A DNA stretch of 64,000 nucleotides from Austropuccinia psidii (GCA_023105745.1 JALGQZ010000013.1:7366105-7430104), one strand, 5' to 3'. Shown: positions 37,059 to 49,929, numbered from the stretch's first letter. The notes: generated by a model from the sequence alone, not told the origin. Numbers and translations: made by a program.

Positions 37059-38665
37059 ATGTCTTCCAATGCAATGGGTGGCTCCCCCTCTGCATTCCAC
37101 AGGGAAAATTCTGGATCCTCATCACAAAACCCACCAACAGAGGGTGACTCAATAATTAACTCAGATGAAGAAAACCATGAAAGCATCCATACTGACTCTA
37201 CTGGACGGAAATCCATCTTTCTGCAAGATTTTGAAAGACTTGGAATAGAGGATGCCATTGCACAGAATGCCAGTCAGGAGGGACAAGAGGAAATAACATC
37301 CGGTGGTGAGTATCTTTTCTAAAGCTGATTGAAAACTAAATGATTTGGTTTTCAGTTGTTGGAGTAGAATTCCGGATTCAACAAGAAGAGGACCAACAAC
37401 GGGCTAAAAATAATAAGAGAATTTTGCAAGGGAGAAATCACCGCATTACAAGATTGGTAACAAAGAACGATCTTCCAAGTCAGGCATCCACCAAATCAGT
37501 CCACTTGCGAGAATTTATTTACTTCTTAATGGGTATGCCACCTTCTGTAGATCACTTCCCACCAAATCCTACCAATGATGAAGAGGAATTTCATATTCAT
37601 TGGGTCAAAGATCGAGCTAAACACATCAAGACCCATTTGGAAACCTATGAATATGGACTGAGAGATCATCCAATTAGTGAGCGCAAAATTCTGGTCAAAC
37701 AAGAAATCACCTCTATATCTCAACGATTGCAGCCACCTGAATTTAAACCAAGTTGTGATGTTCTCAATAGTTGAAAAGCATGCTTGTGAAAAGGAATGCC
37801 AGCTAGTAGGCCTCAAGAGAATTACCTTCCAATGGGGAACCTCATTCAATAACTCCACTTGGAATGCAGCCATAGGCGACATTATCTCCAAACATTTTTT
37901 CAATTGGAGCCAGACTCAACCCAGCTTAAATATCAACAATCCTGATCAACTAAACCTATTAATTGAACGTTGGGTCAATGGAAGGGGTAAAGAAATGAAA
38001 AAGCTTTCAAAACTTGGCCAGGCTGCAGAGGAGGTTAAATTTCAAAAAGCTAAGAAATCCAAAAACACTAGAGGGAGGCAGAATGCACATGCTTATTCTT
38101 TTGTTAGACATACACCAAACTCTAATATCACTTTTATATTCAGGTTGCAGCTGCCTGTTTCAAAATAGCACATCAATTATTCCTTCAAAACAACGATTTC
38201 TCTGCAATATATACTGATATAAAAGCAACTTCAGATTTAGAGGATAATTCTGACTTGGGCAAAGCGGCAAAAAGACTTGTTGGAGTTTGGCATAGTGAAG
38301 CTTTGACCTTGTGTACAAGGCAATTGGATCTAGCAATGACCCTTGGTGCCAAAACCCAGCTTGAAAAGAATAGAGCTCAACGTATGCTTCATAGGGATGG
38401 AGAGAAATTAGACTATAATTCTGATTTAACTAATGTCCCACATTGCTTACCTTTAGATTGTTATTCCACAATATACTTAAACACAATTTCAGAAGTTGAA
38501 AGAAACCACTTACTGGTAAAAGAACCGATTGGACTCCAAAATATTTTATTAGAGATTGAGGCCAAGACAAAAAGGGGACGTCACATCATACAGAGGCCAG
38601 GAAGATCTTCTCTCAGTGGAATTGAAGCTGGTTCAAGTAGTCATAATCATATGAATCCTGAATAA
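37059..38665 (+). pseudogene. Family X accessory protein, copy 1
   Basis: Start ATG 37059. The acidic N-terminus (37059-37305) joins over a 50-bp intron (37306-37355; GTGAGT...TTCAG) to VVGVEFRIQQEEDQQRAK, followed by ITRLVTKNDLPSQ and LREFIYFLMGMPP. Near 37740 the frame must shift by one to continue into VEKHACEKECQLVG and FQWGTSFNNSTWN. A probable short intron (38103-38143) precedes VAAACFKIAHQLF. The C-terminus has WHSEALTLCTRQLD, RAQRMLHRDG, VPHCLPLDCYSTIY and a KEPIGLQNILLEI helix. The second half aligns by eye with the gene at 41693-42805: shared W...WN, NP...RW, HS/RSAL...QLD, VP..LP and K..I...LL. Placed 1.2 kb after the transposase and before further element-type palindromes, it is likely an accessory ORF of Plavaka element A. 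Function unknown. Confidence 0.5.
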
Positions 38666-38800
38666 TGGCTAGTCCCTTTTTGTATTCAAGCTTAGAGTTT
38701 TGTAATAGATGTATTTGGAAATATAACTATAGATAAATTATTTTAACCATTCACCAATTGAGTGAACTAATAATGAATTCAAAAGATGCCTTTCAAAATA

Positions 38801-38815
38801 ATGACTGGCAGTCAT
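38801..38815. repeat. Isolated type-(a) palindrome
   Basis: ATGACTGGCAGTCAT, same type as palindrome (a) in the 29.9-33.1 kb array. It lies downstream of family X copy 1 and may mark the 3' subterminal region of element A. Confidence 0.6.
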
Positions 38816-38981
38816 AAAATGAGTATCTTTGTAGTGTATTTGAGAGCTGAAGTTTCCTATATGTTTGCCAAGCTTAGAGTTTAGTAATAAATGTAATTCA
38901 AAAAAAAACATGATTTAAAATATTTTAAAAAGTCACCCATTGTCAGAATTTATAATTTAGCCACAATGTGGGTTTTCACAA

Positions 38982-39000
38982 TTATGACCATCAGTCATAA
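38982..39000. repeat. Isolated type-(a) palindrome
   Basis: TTATGACCATCAGTCATAA has 7-bp arms around CATCA. It is the second such site 3' of element A, about 180 bp from the first, close to the 165-bp period of the array. Confidence 0.6.
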
Positions 39001-39335
39001 ATTTGTTATTTATTTAATGTTTTCAAAGCTGAACTGTGCTATAGGTTCCCAACATTATTTAATATATAAGCCTCTTATATATGCCTTCTTTGGTTTTCAT
39101 TTGTCCCCAAGCTATTATATATTGAGAAATGCTCAAACAAAAATATTGACATTAATCCAAAGTTATCATTATATATGCCTTCCCAAAATCCTACATTCCA
39201 TAATAGTACAATCTGTCTTGAACACTATAAAGAACGCCCACCTTCTATTTTTTTCAATTTCATTTCAAAAATAAATTTAAAAACTTATTTATAATAATTA
39301 ACCCTCAGTCAATTTCAAATAATCACTGCTCCAAA

Positions 39336-41414
39336 ATGGATCCATTACTTAAAATAGAGCCAAAGCAGGTTGAAAAATCAGAATTCATATCCAAAATCTC
39401 CAAATTTCTTCCTTCTCTCAAGCTTGCTACCTGTGATACTCACTTTCCTGAATATGCAAGAAAAAAAATTCAAGAGGTCTCCAAAATACTTGAAGATGAT
39501 CTGTATCGTATGTTTTTCCAGCTTTTCCCCATATGGAGCCATTTTTGATTGGAATTCAAATCATAATTTAGGTGTACAGCTAGGTGGATCATTATCCCCT
39601 GAAGCCAAGGTTGTTATTTCAGCATCCTCCCAAACATCAATAAAGAGGTATTTCATATCTTCTTCTAGTATGAGTAATAAAAAGGCCAAATTTATCAAAG
39701 TGTAAAGGAAAAGAATCAAGAAGTATGTTTCAATATTTTATTTAGGCTTTACTCAAAGATTAAACTATATTCCCTGAATCATTTCTTTCTTAGAAATTGG
39801 AATGCAATTATGATACTGAGAAATCACACCCACAAAACCAGTCAGATTCTCAAAATGTAGAACCAGGACTATTCCAACCTCAAAATGATTTTGAAAAAGC
39901 CCTATCCACGTCAAATTCCAGCCCTGAATTTAATAGTATTTCTCAAAATTATCAATCAAATATACCAAGTTTTCCAGCTTCCACCATGAGAAAAAAAGCA
40001 AAATCAAAAATAGAGGAGCCCTTGATAAAACCTACATCTACCAAACACTCAAAAGAAAAACCTAACTCCAATTTCATACTTCTAGATAACAACCCATCAA
40101 CCTCAAAAGTAAAGCAAACCAGTAATGAATAGCCTTCAGCATCTCAAAAGAAGAAAAGGCTTCCTCAATCCGGATTATTCAATCCCATTCACTCAGATCA
40201 CTTTGAAGAAAAAATCAGCCATTATCAGCCACTTTCTGTATCCTCATGGAAGAAATGCCAGGTTAATGTTGAAATTCTAGTAAGAGAACAATTCCAGGAA
40301 ATTCCCCAAAGGCCATTTTCTACCAAACTACCCAAAGGAATACACTTTCAAAGTCTTGGATCTCTTAGCATTACCAAATGGCTAGTGGATTTGGATAAAT
40401 CTGGTAAATACAAAAGACATTCATTCATGTTTCATCCAGAACATTGATATTTACTTGCTTTTTTCAGGATTAGATATCTTTTCACCAAAGAAATATGATC
40501 CTTTCAATGATCCTGATGCTTGGAATGTCCCTATCTTTACTTTGGATTCTACAATCTCAATGCAAAAAATTCCCAAATCACATCAACCACTCTTTCAATT
40601 GGCACAATCCATCTTTGTCCCTAATCTTCAAAAGAAACAGTTCTGGGCCAATCTAATACTGGAGTCAATATCGGTTTCTGCACAAGATCTCATACAACCT
40701 GAAAAGTTTGAAATCATGAAATCAACAGAAGATGATCCCTTGTTAGTTCAAAGACTCAGCCTGGAGTTTCTAGTGTCCTGCCTCAGCACAAGACCATCCC
40801 ATTCAGCTCAAATTGAAAATACCCTTGATGAAAAGGAGGAAAACCAGCCAATTCATTATGGAATGAATAGCTTAATATCTTTCAATGATTCCTTTTTACA
40901 TCTTATGATCTTATATGTCCTGATACTAGCACATTCAAAAGTTCTTCCAGTCAATATTCCTGATGGATTTGTGCTCACTCATAAAAGGTCCAAAGAACAC
41001 CTTAAGACCTTATCAGAGCTCCAATCAAAAATAGGCTTAGTTAAGCCCTGCTATCATATTTTAGCTTTATTTCTTGCTTCTGGGGTAAGAGGCTTAATGG
41101 TTTGCTCAAGAGATTGGAGAAAAAGCTCAGCTAAGGGAGCATTGCAGATGATTGAAGTTACTGATAGTGTTATTGCTAAGTAAAGGCCTTATGAGCCTAT
41201 TTGGAAGAGAACAAATGCATATATTTTGGATACTTTTAACAAGGCATTTTTCTCAAAAAACCATGAATTTGTTCCCACTGCTCCAAAAAAATTGGAAGTG
41301 GCAAAATGTTTAGTATTGGACTTCAGTGAGGCATGGCTTGAAAAAAATACCATAGAAGGACAACCTGTACTATATCTCCCTGATAAAGCCAATATAAACA
41401 CCTTATCAATTTGA
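39336..41414 (+). pseudogene. Gene Y, unidentified multi-exon protein with stops
   Basis: Begins MDPLLKIEPKQVEKSEFISK. A later frame holds PYGAIFDWNSNHNLGVQLGG (about 39527-39586). A Ser/Asn/Lys-rich stretch runs 39797-40130 and continues through an in-frame TAG (40130-40132) into FNPIHSDHFEEKISHYQPLS and LPKGIHFQSLGSLSITKWLV. An intron (about 40404-40468; GTAAAT...TTTCAG) joins KSG to LDIFSPKKYDPFNDPDAWN. Then comes a long helical segment (FLVSCLSTRPS, FNDSFLHLMILYVLILAHSK, ILALFLASGVRGLMVCSRDW) with an in-frame TAA at 41181-41183 before KRTNAYILDTFNKAFF. The compact hydrophobic region suggests a folded domain. Not recognised; possibly mobile-element cargo. Not similar by eye to family X. 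Confidence 0.4.
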
Positions 41415-41692
41415 TCAGGTTTTTCTGTAATTTAATTTTATTCTTTCAAAACAGGGTGATTTTTATTCAAATCATGTTTGAGTTTTCTAAGATTACTTTG
41501 CTTCACCTGATACCTCATTGCTAAGTTTTCCAAATAAGCTCCTTTTACACAAGATGGCTTTTTTCAGGCTCATTCAAACTGTAAGAAATAACTACCGGGC
41601 TCCAGAATCCTATCATTTATGATAAATAGGAGCCTTTCTCTTGATTCTTCCACCTATACCCAGAAATCTGACTTTAATTAACCTGTTTTACT

Positions 41693-42805
41693 ATGCCTAA
41701 AGCTTCACATTACTTTTTTGAGACCTCTATACCCCAATCAAACAGGACTATCAACAAGATATTACATCCCATCATCCCACTACCTACCAGTGCAATATCA
41801 AGATCCATACATCAATTATGCTGGTTGATCATGGAAATCAACTATCTCCAATCTTCATCTGATATAAATAGTTGGAAATCTCTTCCATCAGAAGAAAGTC
41901 TCAAAATTGTTGAGAAATTACCCTTTTCTTGCACTGATAATCCAATTACAAATCCCCATAATCACAGCTCAGGAGAGGATAGACCATCTATAAACCCCAG
42001 AATATTAATTTCACCAATGTACAAAACTATTTTTCTAGAGGATCTCTTCAAATCAGGTTTCCCAATGTCAACCTTTGCTTGGAATCTATGTTGGGAATCA
42101 AAATGGAATCAAATATTTGCAAAATTTGTCCTCAAGCACTGGAACTATCTACACAAACAAGAAGAATCAAAAATATTCCTGATAAATCCAAAGGATAATA
42201 CGCATAATAATAAGTCTTTAATACTAATGCGCTGGTTCAGAGGGAAACAAGAGGATCTTAAGAAAGATAAATTGGTTCCTGAAGCACTTTCAAAAAAAGC
42301 CAGTCAGAAGCAGAAATCAAGGTGGCATAAAAAAGTATGTTTTCATTTTATTTGTGATTGATTTTTACACCAATTGATGTTATTTAATATTCAGTTATCA
42401 TCAAATTGCTCAGAGACATTGCTATCATTGAACGTTAATCAAGATGAAGCTTCCATATTTGATGAGCCACGATGCTGCTCTGATACTGAAGATGAAAATG
42501 GATCATTAATAAAACTAAAGTCCCCTTGGAGGTCAGCTTTATTCTCAAAGCTAGCAAGTCAATTAGATTCTCTATTAATTCAAAAGCAAATTCAAAAAAG
42601 TAAATTCAATAGAATTCCAAATTTCTTGGAAAGTAGAAGAGTACAAAGTGGTATTTTTGAGAAAGAAGCCAAAGTTCCAATTGGACTTCCAGAAAATCTT
42701 TATTCAAATGATTATATTTCCAAGCTTACTAATGATGAGAAGCTAATGTTACAAGCAAAGCCATGTATAGATATTCATCATTTACTTCAACTATCTGAAA
42801 CCTAA
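41693..42805 (+). CDS. Family X protein, copy 2
   Basis: Start ATG 41693 (MPKASHYFFETSIPQ). Exon 1 runs to about 42335 (SQKQKSRWHKK). An intron (GTATGT...TATTCAG, about 42336-42393) joins to LSSNCSETLLSLN, an acidic CSDTEDENGS and the C-terminal domain: WRSALFSKLASQLDSL, FNRIPNFLESRRV, VPIGLPENLYSNDYISKL and KPCIDIHHLLQLSET. No internal stop remains with this splice. The middle and C-terminus align by eye with the 37.1-38.7 kb gene, so this is a second member of the same family. The stop ends at 42805, only 9 bp from the stop of the convergent SNF2 gene, so the two share terminator sequence. Function unknown. The acidic-then-W(R/H)SxAL layout resembles uncharacterised transposon-associated proteins of basidiomycetes. 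Confidence 0.5.
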
Positions 42806-42814
42806 AAAAATAAT

Positions 42815-45155
42815 TCATGATTTTTCTATTGTTTCCACAATCAATTTTTCCAATTCATGATCCACAGTACCTAAATGTCCAATGCTCAACCTGAAATGAA
42901 ATAAAGAATTTTTAGCTACTAAAAAAGATAAATATTGGTTGAGTATAAACTATCTTACATCTGAAGCTGCTGTTTCTTCCTTCTAACTTGCTGAATATTC
43001 ACCTCAATACTACCAACAGTTATATAGTGAAATACATGAACTTCTTTCTTTTGACCTAGCCAATAAAGCCTATCAACTGCCTGCTCATCAGTTGAAGGGT
43101 TCCAACCTGGTTCCTAATTTAAGTAATTGGAATAATATTAGATTAAGCTTCAAGTGTATGTAAATACTGTCTTACCATTATGTAGACATTTTGAGCACAT
43201 CTTAGATCAATACCAACACCACCTGTGCCTTTTGTTGTAAGAAGAACTTGAAAATTTGGATTTTTTCTAAATTCTTCAAGGATTTGTATCCTTTGATCAT
43301 TTTTGAGCATTCCATGCATCATCAAATTGGATATTCCACTTTCATCCAGTGCAATTTCAATACTTTTTACAATATTTGATCAATAAAATCATTCAAATGA
43401 CAGGTAGTAGAAGGATTTGAGCTCACATATCAAGAAACCTTTTGTATTCTGAAAAAAAAACTGCTTTGGGATATCGTAAGCCTGGCTCCTTCTGAAAAAA
43501 CTCCTTGAGATGGCTAACAAGATGCACCACTTTGGATCCTTCTTTCCAGGTATATTTCCTTCCCCCTTCTTCCCTTTCTATTAGTGCTGGATGATTGCAA
43601 AGCTGCCTCAAATCTGATAATCTGGAGAAAAATTCTGATGAATCCCATTGAACTGCTTTGGACCTCTGTTTTCCATACAATGCACTAAACTCTTCATGAT
43701 TTTTGAAATAAAGTGTTTTCCATGGCTCATAGATCTCAATTCCAACTCCATGTTGCACTTTCTTGGGAAGATCCAGTAGGTTGGATTTCAATCTTCTCAA
43801 GGTGAGTGTTTGCATTATAAGCTGTAATGATTGGATTGCCATTTGATTCCCAGATGATATTTGTTTGATTATGCAATTTTCCCATAAAGGCTTGAGATTC
43901 CATGGTTCTACTTGTAAGAACCTCAACAGACTATGAAGATCCCAAAGATTGTTTTGTAATGGTGTTCCTGTGAGGCATAACTTTCTTTCAGATTTTAAAT
44001 TCAATATTGTGAATGATCTATGAGTAGATTGTTCCTTTATGTAGCTAATTGATGTAAAAACTTCAGTACTTTTTTATTTAAGAATCCCAAAGAGAAGCTT
44101 ACTGTGCTTCATCCAACACTATTCTGAACCAATTCACCAAAAGAGGATTTATTCTCATCCCATGAAGATCATCAACATTATAGCCAGCAATAACATCATA
44201 TGTGGTGATGATAATTGCATTCTGCTTCAAATTTTGGAATGAAATGAAATTACGATTGGAACCATGGAATATTGAATATGGTAAACTACCATCATGAAAA
44301 TGTAGCCTTATTTCATTCTCCCAGTTATGCAAAGTAGAAAGTGGTACAATGATCAAAGTAGCTGGGACATGGTCCTTAGATATTTTTGAGTACTTGATTG
44401 CTTCATGTTGTGTTTTTTTAATCAAGCATAAAGTTGTCAATGATTTTCCAAGTCCCATATCATCAGCCAATATTCCACCCCTACTTTTGCACATAATATC
44501 TTGTGGTATCAGCCCATTTTCAACAGCATTAGAAAACACTTTTTTAATCCATAAATTTTCACAAATTTTTTCCATATTATTTTCAATATTTAAAAGAAAG
44601 GAAATACCCTGCATTTGGTGCAATGAAAGATTGGTTTGACAATTAGGTATTGAAGTAACAGAACTAGTTAAACTTGTATTGTTGGAAGCTTGATAAAGAT
44701 CACAATCTTGAGGAATATCAATAAATAAAGGTGAGCTATAGTTTCCAATATGCCTCAGAGCCATGTTTGCATTCTTGAAAGCCTCTCTTGTTTGGAAAAT
44801 ATTCCCTTTATCCACAAAAACACATCCATGTAATAGGATATTTTTATCTTTATTCTTGAAATTTATGAAAGAATTTATAAAAAGCACTTTATTATTGCTT
44901 TTGTATTTTTTATATGTTTCAGGATTCAAGCCTTTAGCCACTCCTCCAAAAATATCAAGCAGTGGACCCAGATGGAAACTCTGGAAAGAATTAAGGCTCC
45001 CAAGATGACTTAAGTCAGATTCTAATAGTATATGAATAGAATTAAATACTCTTCTGAATATTACTGAGCTCAGAGAGGTTGGAAAGGATTGTTCAATATT
45101 GATTTTTTTTTTCAATTTGAATAATAAAAAACCCAAGACAAAATATTGAAATCAT
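42815..45155 (-). CDS. SNF2-family ATPase, Rad5/Rad16-like without RING
   Basis: Double-stranded-DNA translocase of the SWI2/SNF2 superfamily. Five exons with short introns (44045-44102, 43363-43426, 43114-43175, 42891-42958) give one frame. Motifs: LSLHQMQGISFLL (Q-motif region); I GGILADDMGLGKS (about 44480-44445); Ia TLIIVPLSTLHNW; II DEAH, split by intron 1 and restored as DEAHYIKEQSTHRSFT; III LCLTGTPLQNNLWDL; IV AVFFSEYKRFLD; V TTKGTGGVGIDL; VI PGWNPSTDEQAVDR. Motif VI continues LYWLGQ where RIGQ with an Arg finger is usual, so ATPase activity may be impaired. The RING finger normally between motifs III and IV in Rad5/Rad16/HLTF is missing. The first ATG (45153-45155) needs a frame slip in a ~10-nt A/T run near 45105; otherwise the start lies downstream. 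TGA at 42815-42817. Confidence 0.75.
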
Positions 45156-47330
45156 ACTCTAAATTTTTAGAATGAAAATTTAATATATCAGTGTGATATG
45201 ATTTTTTAGGACAAATGGAACCTAAATGATAGGATTGCATGGGTTATATAGTGGAAAGACCCCCAGTGATTTTGTAAGTGATTTTGATAAGCTAAAGATT
45301 TAGCCCCTAAATTTTTCTTGATAGTGTAAAAAATGAATTATATTTTGAAACTTAGCTTATTAATGGACATAAATATATTCCAAATCTGCAGATCAATTAA
45401 ATTTCTTATTACTGTTTTCCCAAATCCTTGGATTTTGATTTTAAAAGAAATTATCTATGAGGAGACAAGTTCCTTTCCAAATGTGGAGTTCCCTCCAAGA
45501 TATATCCAGCACTGGACAAAGGTTTTCATTTGTGGCCCATGCAACCCCTTTCCAATCTTTTTTTAATTCATCAAATTATTCCTATACTTTGTTCATTTTT
45601 CCCTCGGAGAAATTCTCAAGAATCTAATTTCAAAAGTATTCATTAAATCATGTTGAAGGCCATTGGCTCACTATTTGAAGAGCTTCAAGTTTATTATTTA
45701 TCCATATTTTATTTTGAAACATTATTCTCATAAATTAAGATTAATTTGTATGGAAAAATCTTTTCCAATAATTTTAACCAATTTCTATTATGATAATCAT
45801 CACTCAAGGAGAGGTATTTTACTTATTATAAAATTATTGGATCTTATTTATCCAAAATATTCATAATTTTAAGGAGGAACACCCATTTTTAATTTAAATT
45901 TGGACAGGATTCCCTCAAAATAATTACCATTATAATTTTCAAATTCATCATTACTTATTATTATCCTTGTGTGAAATCAATTAAAGCTTAATTTTTGATT
46001 CATCTGAAAACAAGCATTCTGGTAAATAGAATTTCTTAATTCTTAAGTTATCCTCATTCTTTAAGCCAACATGAAAGATAAATTAAAATCAAGGCAGTGG
46101 AATGAAAATAAGATCAAAAAAGAAATTAATGCTACAAGTATCAAAGAATTCCTTTTCAAAGCTCCCCATATAGCTGGATGAACTTTCAAAATCCACAAGC
46201 ATTCATGAAGTGAATTGTAAGGAACTAAATTGATGAGAGGATTTGAAGGTTATTCTACTAACTATAAGCATCATGAGGGAATTTCAATGTTCTCAAAATC
46301 CAAAAATTGAATAAGATTCATCACCTATGTTTGTTGCCAGTGTATATATTAGGTTCATAAAATATTAATAAAAATTAAAGGGGAGTAAAAATGTCAGAAT
46401 ACAATGAATGTGAGTTAAACTAGGGATACCTTCAGAGATACACTCAGACATAAGCTGAAGATACTGTAAAGGACCTGTATGCAAGTCCCCAGTCTTTTTC
46501 TGTGGTGATAATATATCAGTTTTGGTAATCCCATTCTCAATAGACTTTTAATTATTTCATACTTAAATTGGAACATAGTTTTCCTCAAATGAATAATTCT
46601 GTGACTAGAAGAATTTGTATTCAGTATTTTCAATACCATCATTGATGTCAACAGATAATGATTTAAATAATTTGTGAAACCATCAAAATGAACCAAATAT
46701 GGTGAAAATCTCAAGTGCCACCATCTTTATAATGGTCATTGACATTGCAGAGCTAATGAGTCTAAATTTATTAAATGTTGATCTGGTACAAGTATGCACC
46801 CACTTGAATTATATTTGGTGTGTATTGCAAAATGTCAAAAATAAATTAGTAAAGAACAATGGGACTATCTGAGGGACCCACCTTTCCACAAGCTAATTAT
46901 TGTTTGTTTCTTTGGAAAATGACTGGAATTCATCCAAGTAAGATTGACAAAGAATATCCCTGAGAAGGGATTCTATTAAATATTTTTCCTGTCAGAATTA
47001 TGCATGGGACTGTTGATATCACTGAATTTTTTTTGTCCTAAGAATGTTTCTTGCTTGTATCATATTGACAGTCTTCAACATAAATGAAAAATTTCTCAAG
47101 TAATTGTATGTGGTAATTCCCCATTTAACATCACACAGAATCATATAAAGAACCAGCCACTTCATGATCATTTTGAATTACGTATGTAAATTCAAACTTC
47201 CAATAAAGTCCTCTTCCTCTTATACATCCCCAGAAAATATACTAAGATATAATAATAAACAGTTTTTAAGCCTACCAATCAACTATCTCTTCTCTTTAAA
47301 CCAAAAATTTGACCCCCATTTCAATTTGCA
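45156..47330. other. Intergenic, no gene seen
   Basis: AT-rich with short ORFs only. At 46471-46488 (GGACCTGTATGCAAGTCC), followed directly by CCAGT, is a degraded version of the Helitron-like hairpin terminus at 9885 and 17346. Upstream words such as GATACTGTAA also match copy 1 loosely. Confidence 0.4.
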
Positions 47331-47332
47331 AT

Positions 47333-49724
47333 ATGAGTCCAAAGTACTCTTCCATGCATATTTGTACCTGTTCTTGTTGTTCTAGTAAAACCCATGTTTA
47401 TAAATATGGAGAACGAAGTGGTGTTTCATTTAAACCATATCAATATTCTCAATGCATCCAAAAGGAAAGGTCATTCCTAAATTCCCAATTATCTATAGCT
47501 CCACAGCCCAATCAGTCTATCCTAGTGCAATCCACAAGTACAGTTATCAATTTTGATGATTTACTTACCCAAGAAATTCCCAATGTCCCTTATGAACCAC
47601 CTTCAAATGTCAACCACTTTGATACAAGTCCCTGGAAGCCATACCAATGGAATCAAAAGGCTTCACCTCAAAGCCTTGCAATGTTCATCTCAGCCATGTT
47701 GTCTTTCAATTGTAGAATATCCCACAAAGCTTCCTGCATTCTCAATCCTGCTTTAAACCTTCTGATGAAGACTAGTATAGGCCACTGTGGTGGAAACTTT
47801 GATTCAAAACTCAATATAGCCAGTGAAGCTACAACTATTTTTACCAATTTTGGGTTGGACCCCACCCTTGAAGCTTATGTTTCCTGTCCTCACTGTTTTT
47901 TCTCAATGTCCTTTCCCACACTGTTATGGACCCAAATTTACAATGTAAAAGGCATCAACAACCATATAATCACCATCCACCATGTAATGTACCTTTGGGA
48001 CATATGATTGATTTATCAAAAAAACCTGACATGAATCACCCAAATATTTTCCAAAAGTTCATTCCAAAAAAGCATTTCATCTATCAAACATTCAAAAATT
48101 GGCTTTCTCAGTTCCTTCAAAGACCAGGGATGGTTGAGAAATTAAATCAACATCAACACATCTATAGGGAGGAAGAAAGCATTATTACTCATATTTGGGA
48201 TGGTCTGATATGGAGAAATTTACAGGTACCAGGAAGCCAAACAACCCACCATTCATGTCACTTGAAGGCTCTTTGGGTTTTTCAATCTATATTGATTGGT
48301 TCAATGCACATGCAAAATCAAGTAGGCTTGCAAGCATTGGTCCAATTTTGTTGGTTTGTCTCAATCTCCTTCCAAATGAAATACTTAAGCCAGAAAATGT
48401 ATATATTTCTTCCATAATCCCTGGACCAAAGGAGCCTACTTCATCCCAGCTGAATCATCTTCTGATGCCATTGATTTCTGAGCTGAAAGAGCTTTGGGAA
48501 GGGGTTCAATTCTTTCCAACCTCATCAGGCCCTTCAGGATCCTTTATCAGAGTGGCTATCCTAACAGCAATTGCTGATATACTTTCCATGAGGAAACTCA
48601 CTGGATTTATCTCACATTCTTGAAATAAATTATCAGGGGAGGAAATTTGGAATTCCTAAAAAAATCATCTAAAATACTATAATACCCACATCATGGACCC
48701 ATGCTCCAAGGAAAATGGGAAACCCTTCTCATGGAAGTCTCAAAGAATCTGAATGGGATTTACTATACAAATCCTACATTCCTTTCCTCCTTTTGAGTCA
48801 ACAAATGTCTACTAGCTCTCAGAAACATCCATACCAAAACACAAACCAAACAGAAAACTCCAGATTCATTTCCAATGAGCTCTTCAAAAACACGTTCCAT
48901 TTGATTAGCACAATCAACATTGCAACCATCTGGAAAATTTCCACGGCTGAAATAAATGCATTCTCAGACCATTGGAAGAAATTCTAAATTCATAATCAAA
49001 AGCTTTTTCCAAAATAGAAAAGTAAACCAAATCATAATTATCAAGAGAATATTCCAGAACTCCTTTTTTGCTGGGGTCCAGCACAAGATTTAGAAAGTTG
49101 GGGATATGAGCACTTGATTGGGATTTTGGCTAAATTCCCTACAAATAATAAGATATGTAAGCTGAATTGATTGCTTTGTTTTTGATGAAATCCTCACTTG
49201 GACTTTTTCTCTCAGATGACATTGATCAAACCTTACATTTGCATTTCTGTTGGAGCACCAACTTTTGTACCCTTATGGAATCACCCTGGGTGCTAAAAGA
49301 AGTATCAAATATATTTAACTCCATCAATAAAGAAGTTCCTAAATTGAAAATTAAGAGAAAACCCATCCTTCTACCAGATGATGTCTATTCACTTCTGATT
49401 GATTATTTGCAAAACTTACACAAATCAAGGGATGATGTCTTTTGGCATAGTATCCATCAGACATCACAAGATACTAGCACCAGGAATTCAATTGCTATCT
49501 CACCACAACATATTCCCATAGACAGTATCAATATTAACAATGAAGTATTCTCTTCTGAAAAGAAGAATATTTCAAACAGCATCATTTTTTTCCAAAGTAA
49601 TAGGTCGAATTTCCTTGGAATAATTACAGAACGCTTTGAGCTTTCTGATCCTTATGATCAATTTACAAACAAATTCCTTCAAATAATGCCTTTTAAAGTT
49701 GATTCCACATTTTTAAATGACTAG
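47333..49724 (+). pseudogene. Plavaka-type transposase, copy B (heavily broken)
   Basis: Second transposase, diverged from copies A and C. Start ATG 47333 with the N-terminal Cys cluster CTCSCC. A helical region follows (WNQKASPQSLAMFISAMLSF) and then VSCPHCFFSMSF, equivalent to the CCPEC zinc motif of copy A. After frame changes near 47935 and 48190 come FSIYIDWFNAHAKSSR, IGPILLVCLNLLPNEILKPE, SSIIPGPKEPTSSQLNHLL and FIRVAILTAIADI. The TGA at 48621-48623 lies within the SHSxN motif. About 100 residues of the central region, including the D..H motif, appear deleted. C-terminal pieces: 48715-48987 (LKESEWDLLYKSYIPFLLL) and 49167-49724 (ILLPDDVYSLLIDYLQNL). It is an old, inactive copy. No palindrome array is visible upstream of it. 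Confidence 0.75.
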
Positions 49725-49929
49725 AAATATCTTGGAATATTTAAAGTCAATGGGTTTGAATATTCACAATTAATTATCTCTGAGAAGTAAATAGAAGAAC
49801 ATTGTGGCTTATATGATGATACTGCAAACTCCTGTGGAGTGCTTTTAATGCTCAAGCCTATGTCATATAGACATTGATTTACTTTCTAGATGGTATTTTT
49901 GAAGATTGAGAAATATTACCTTCTGAGAA

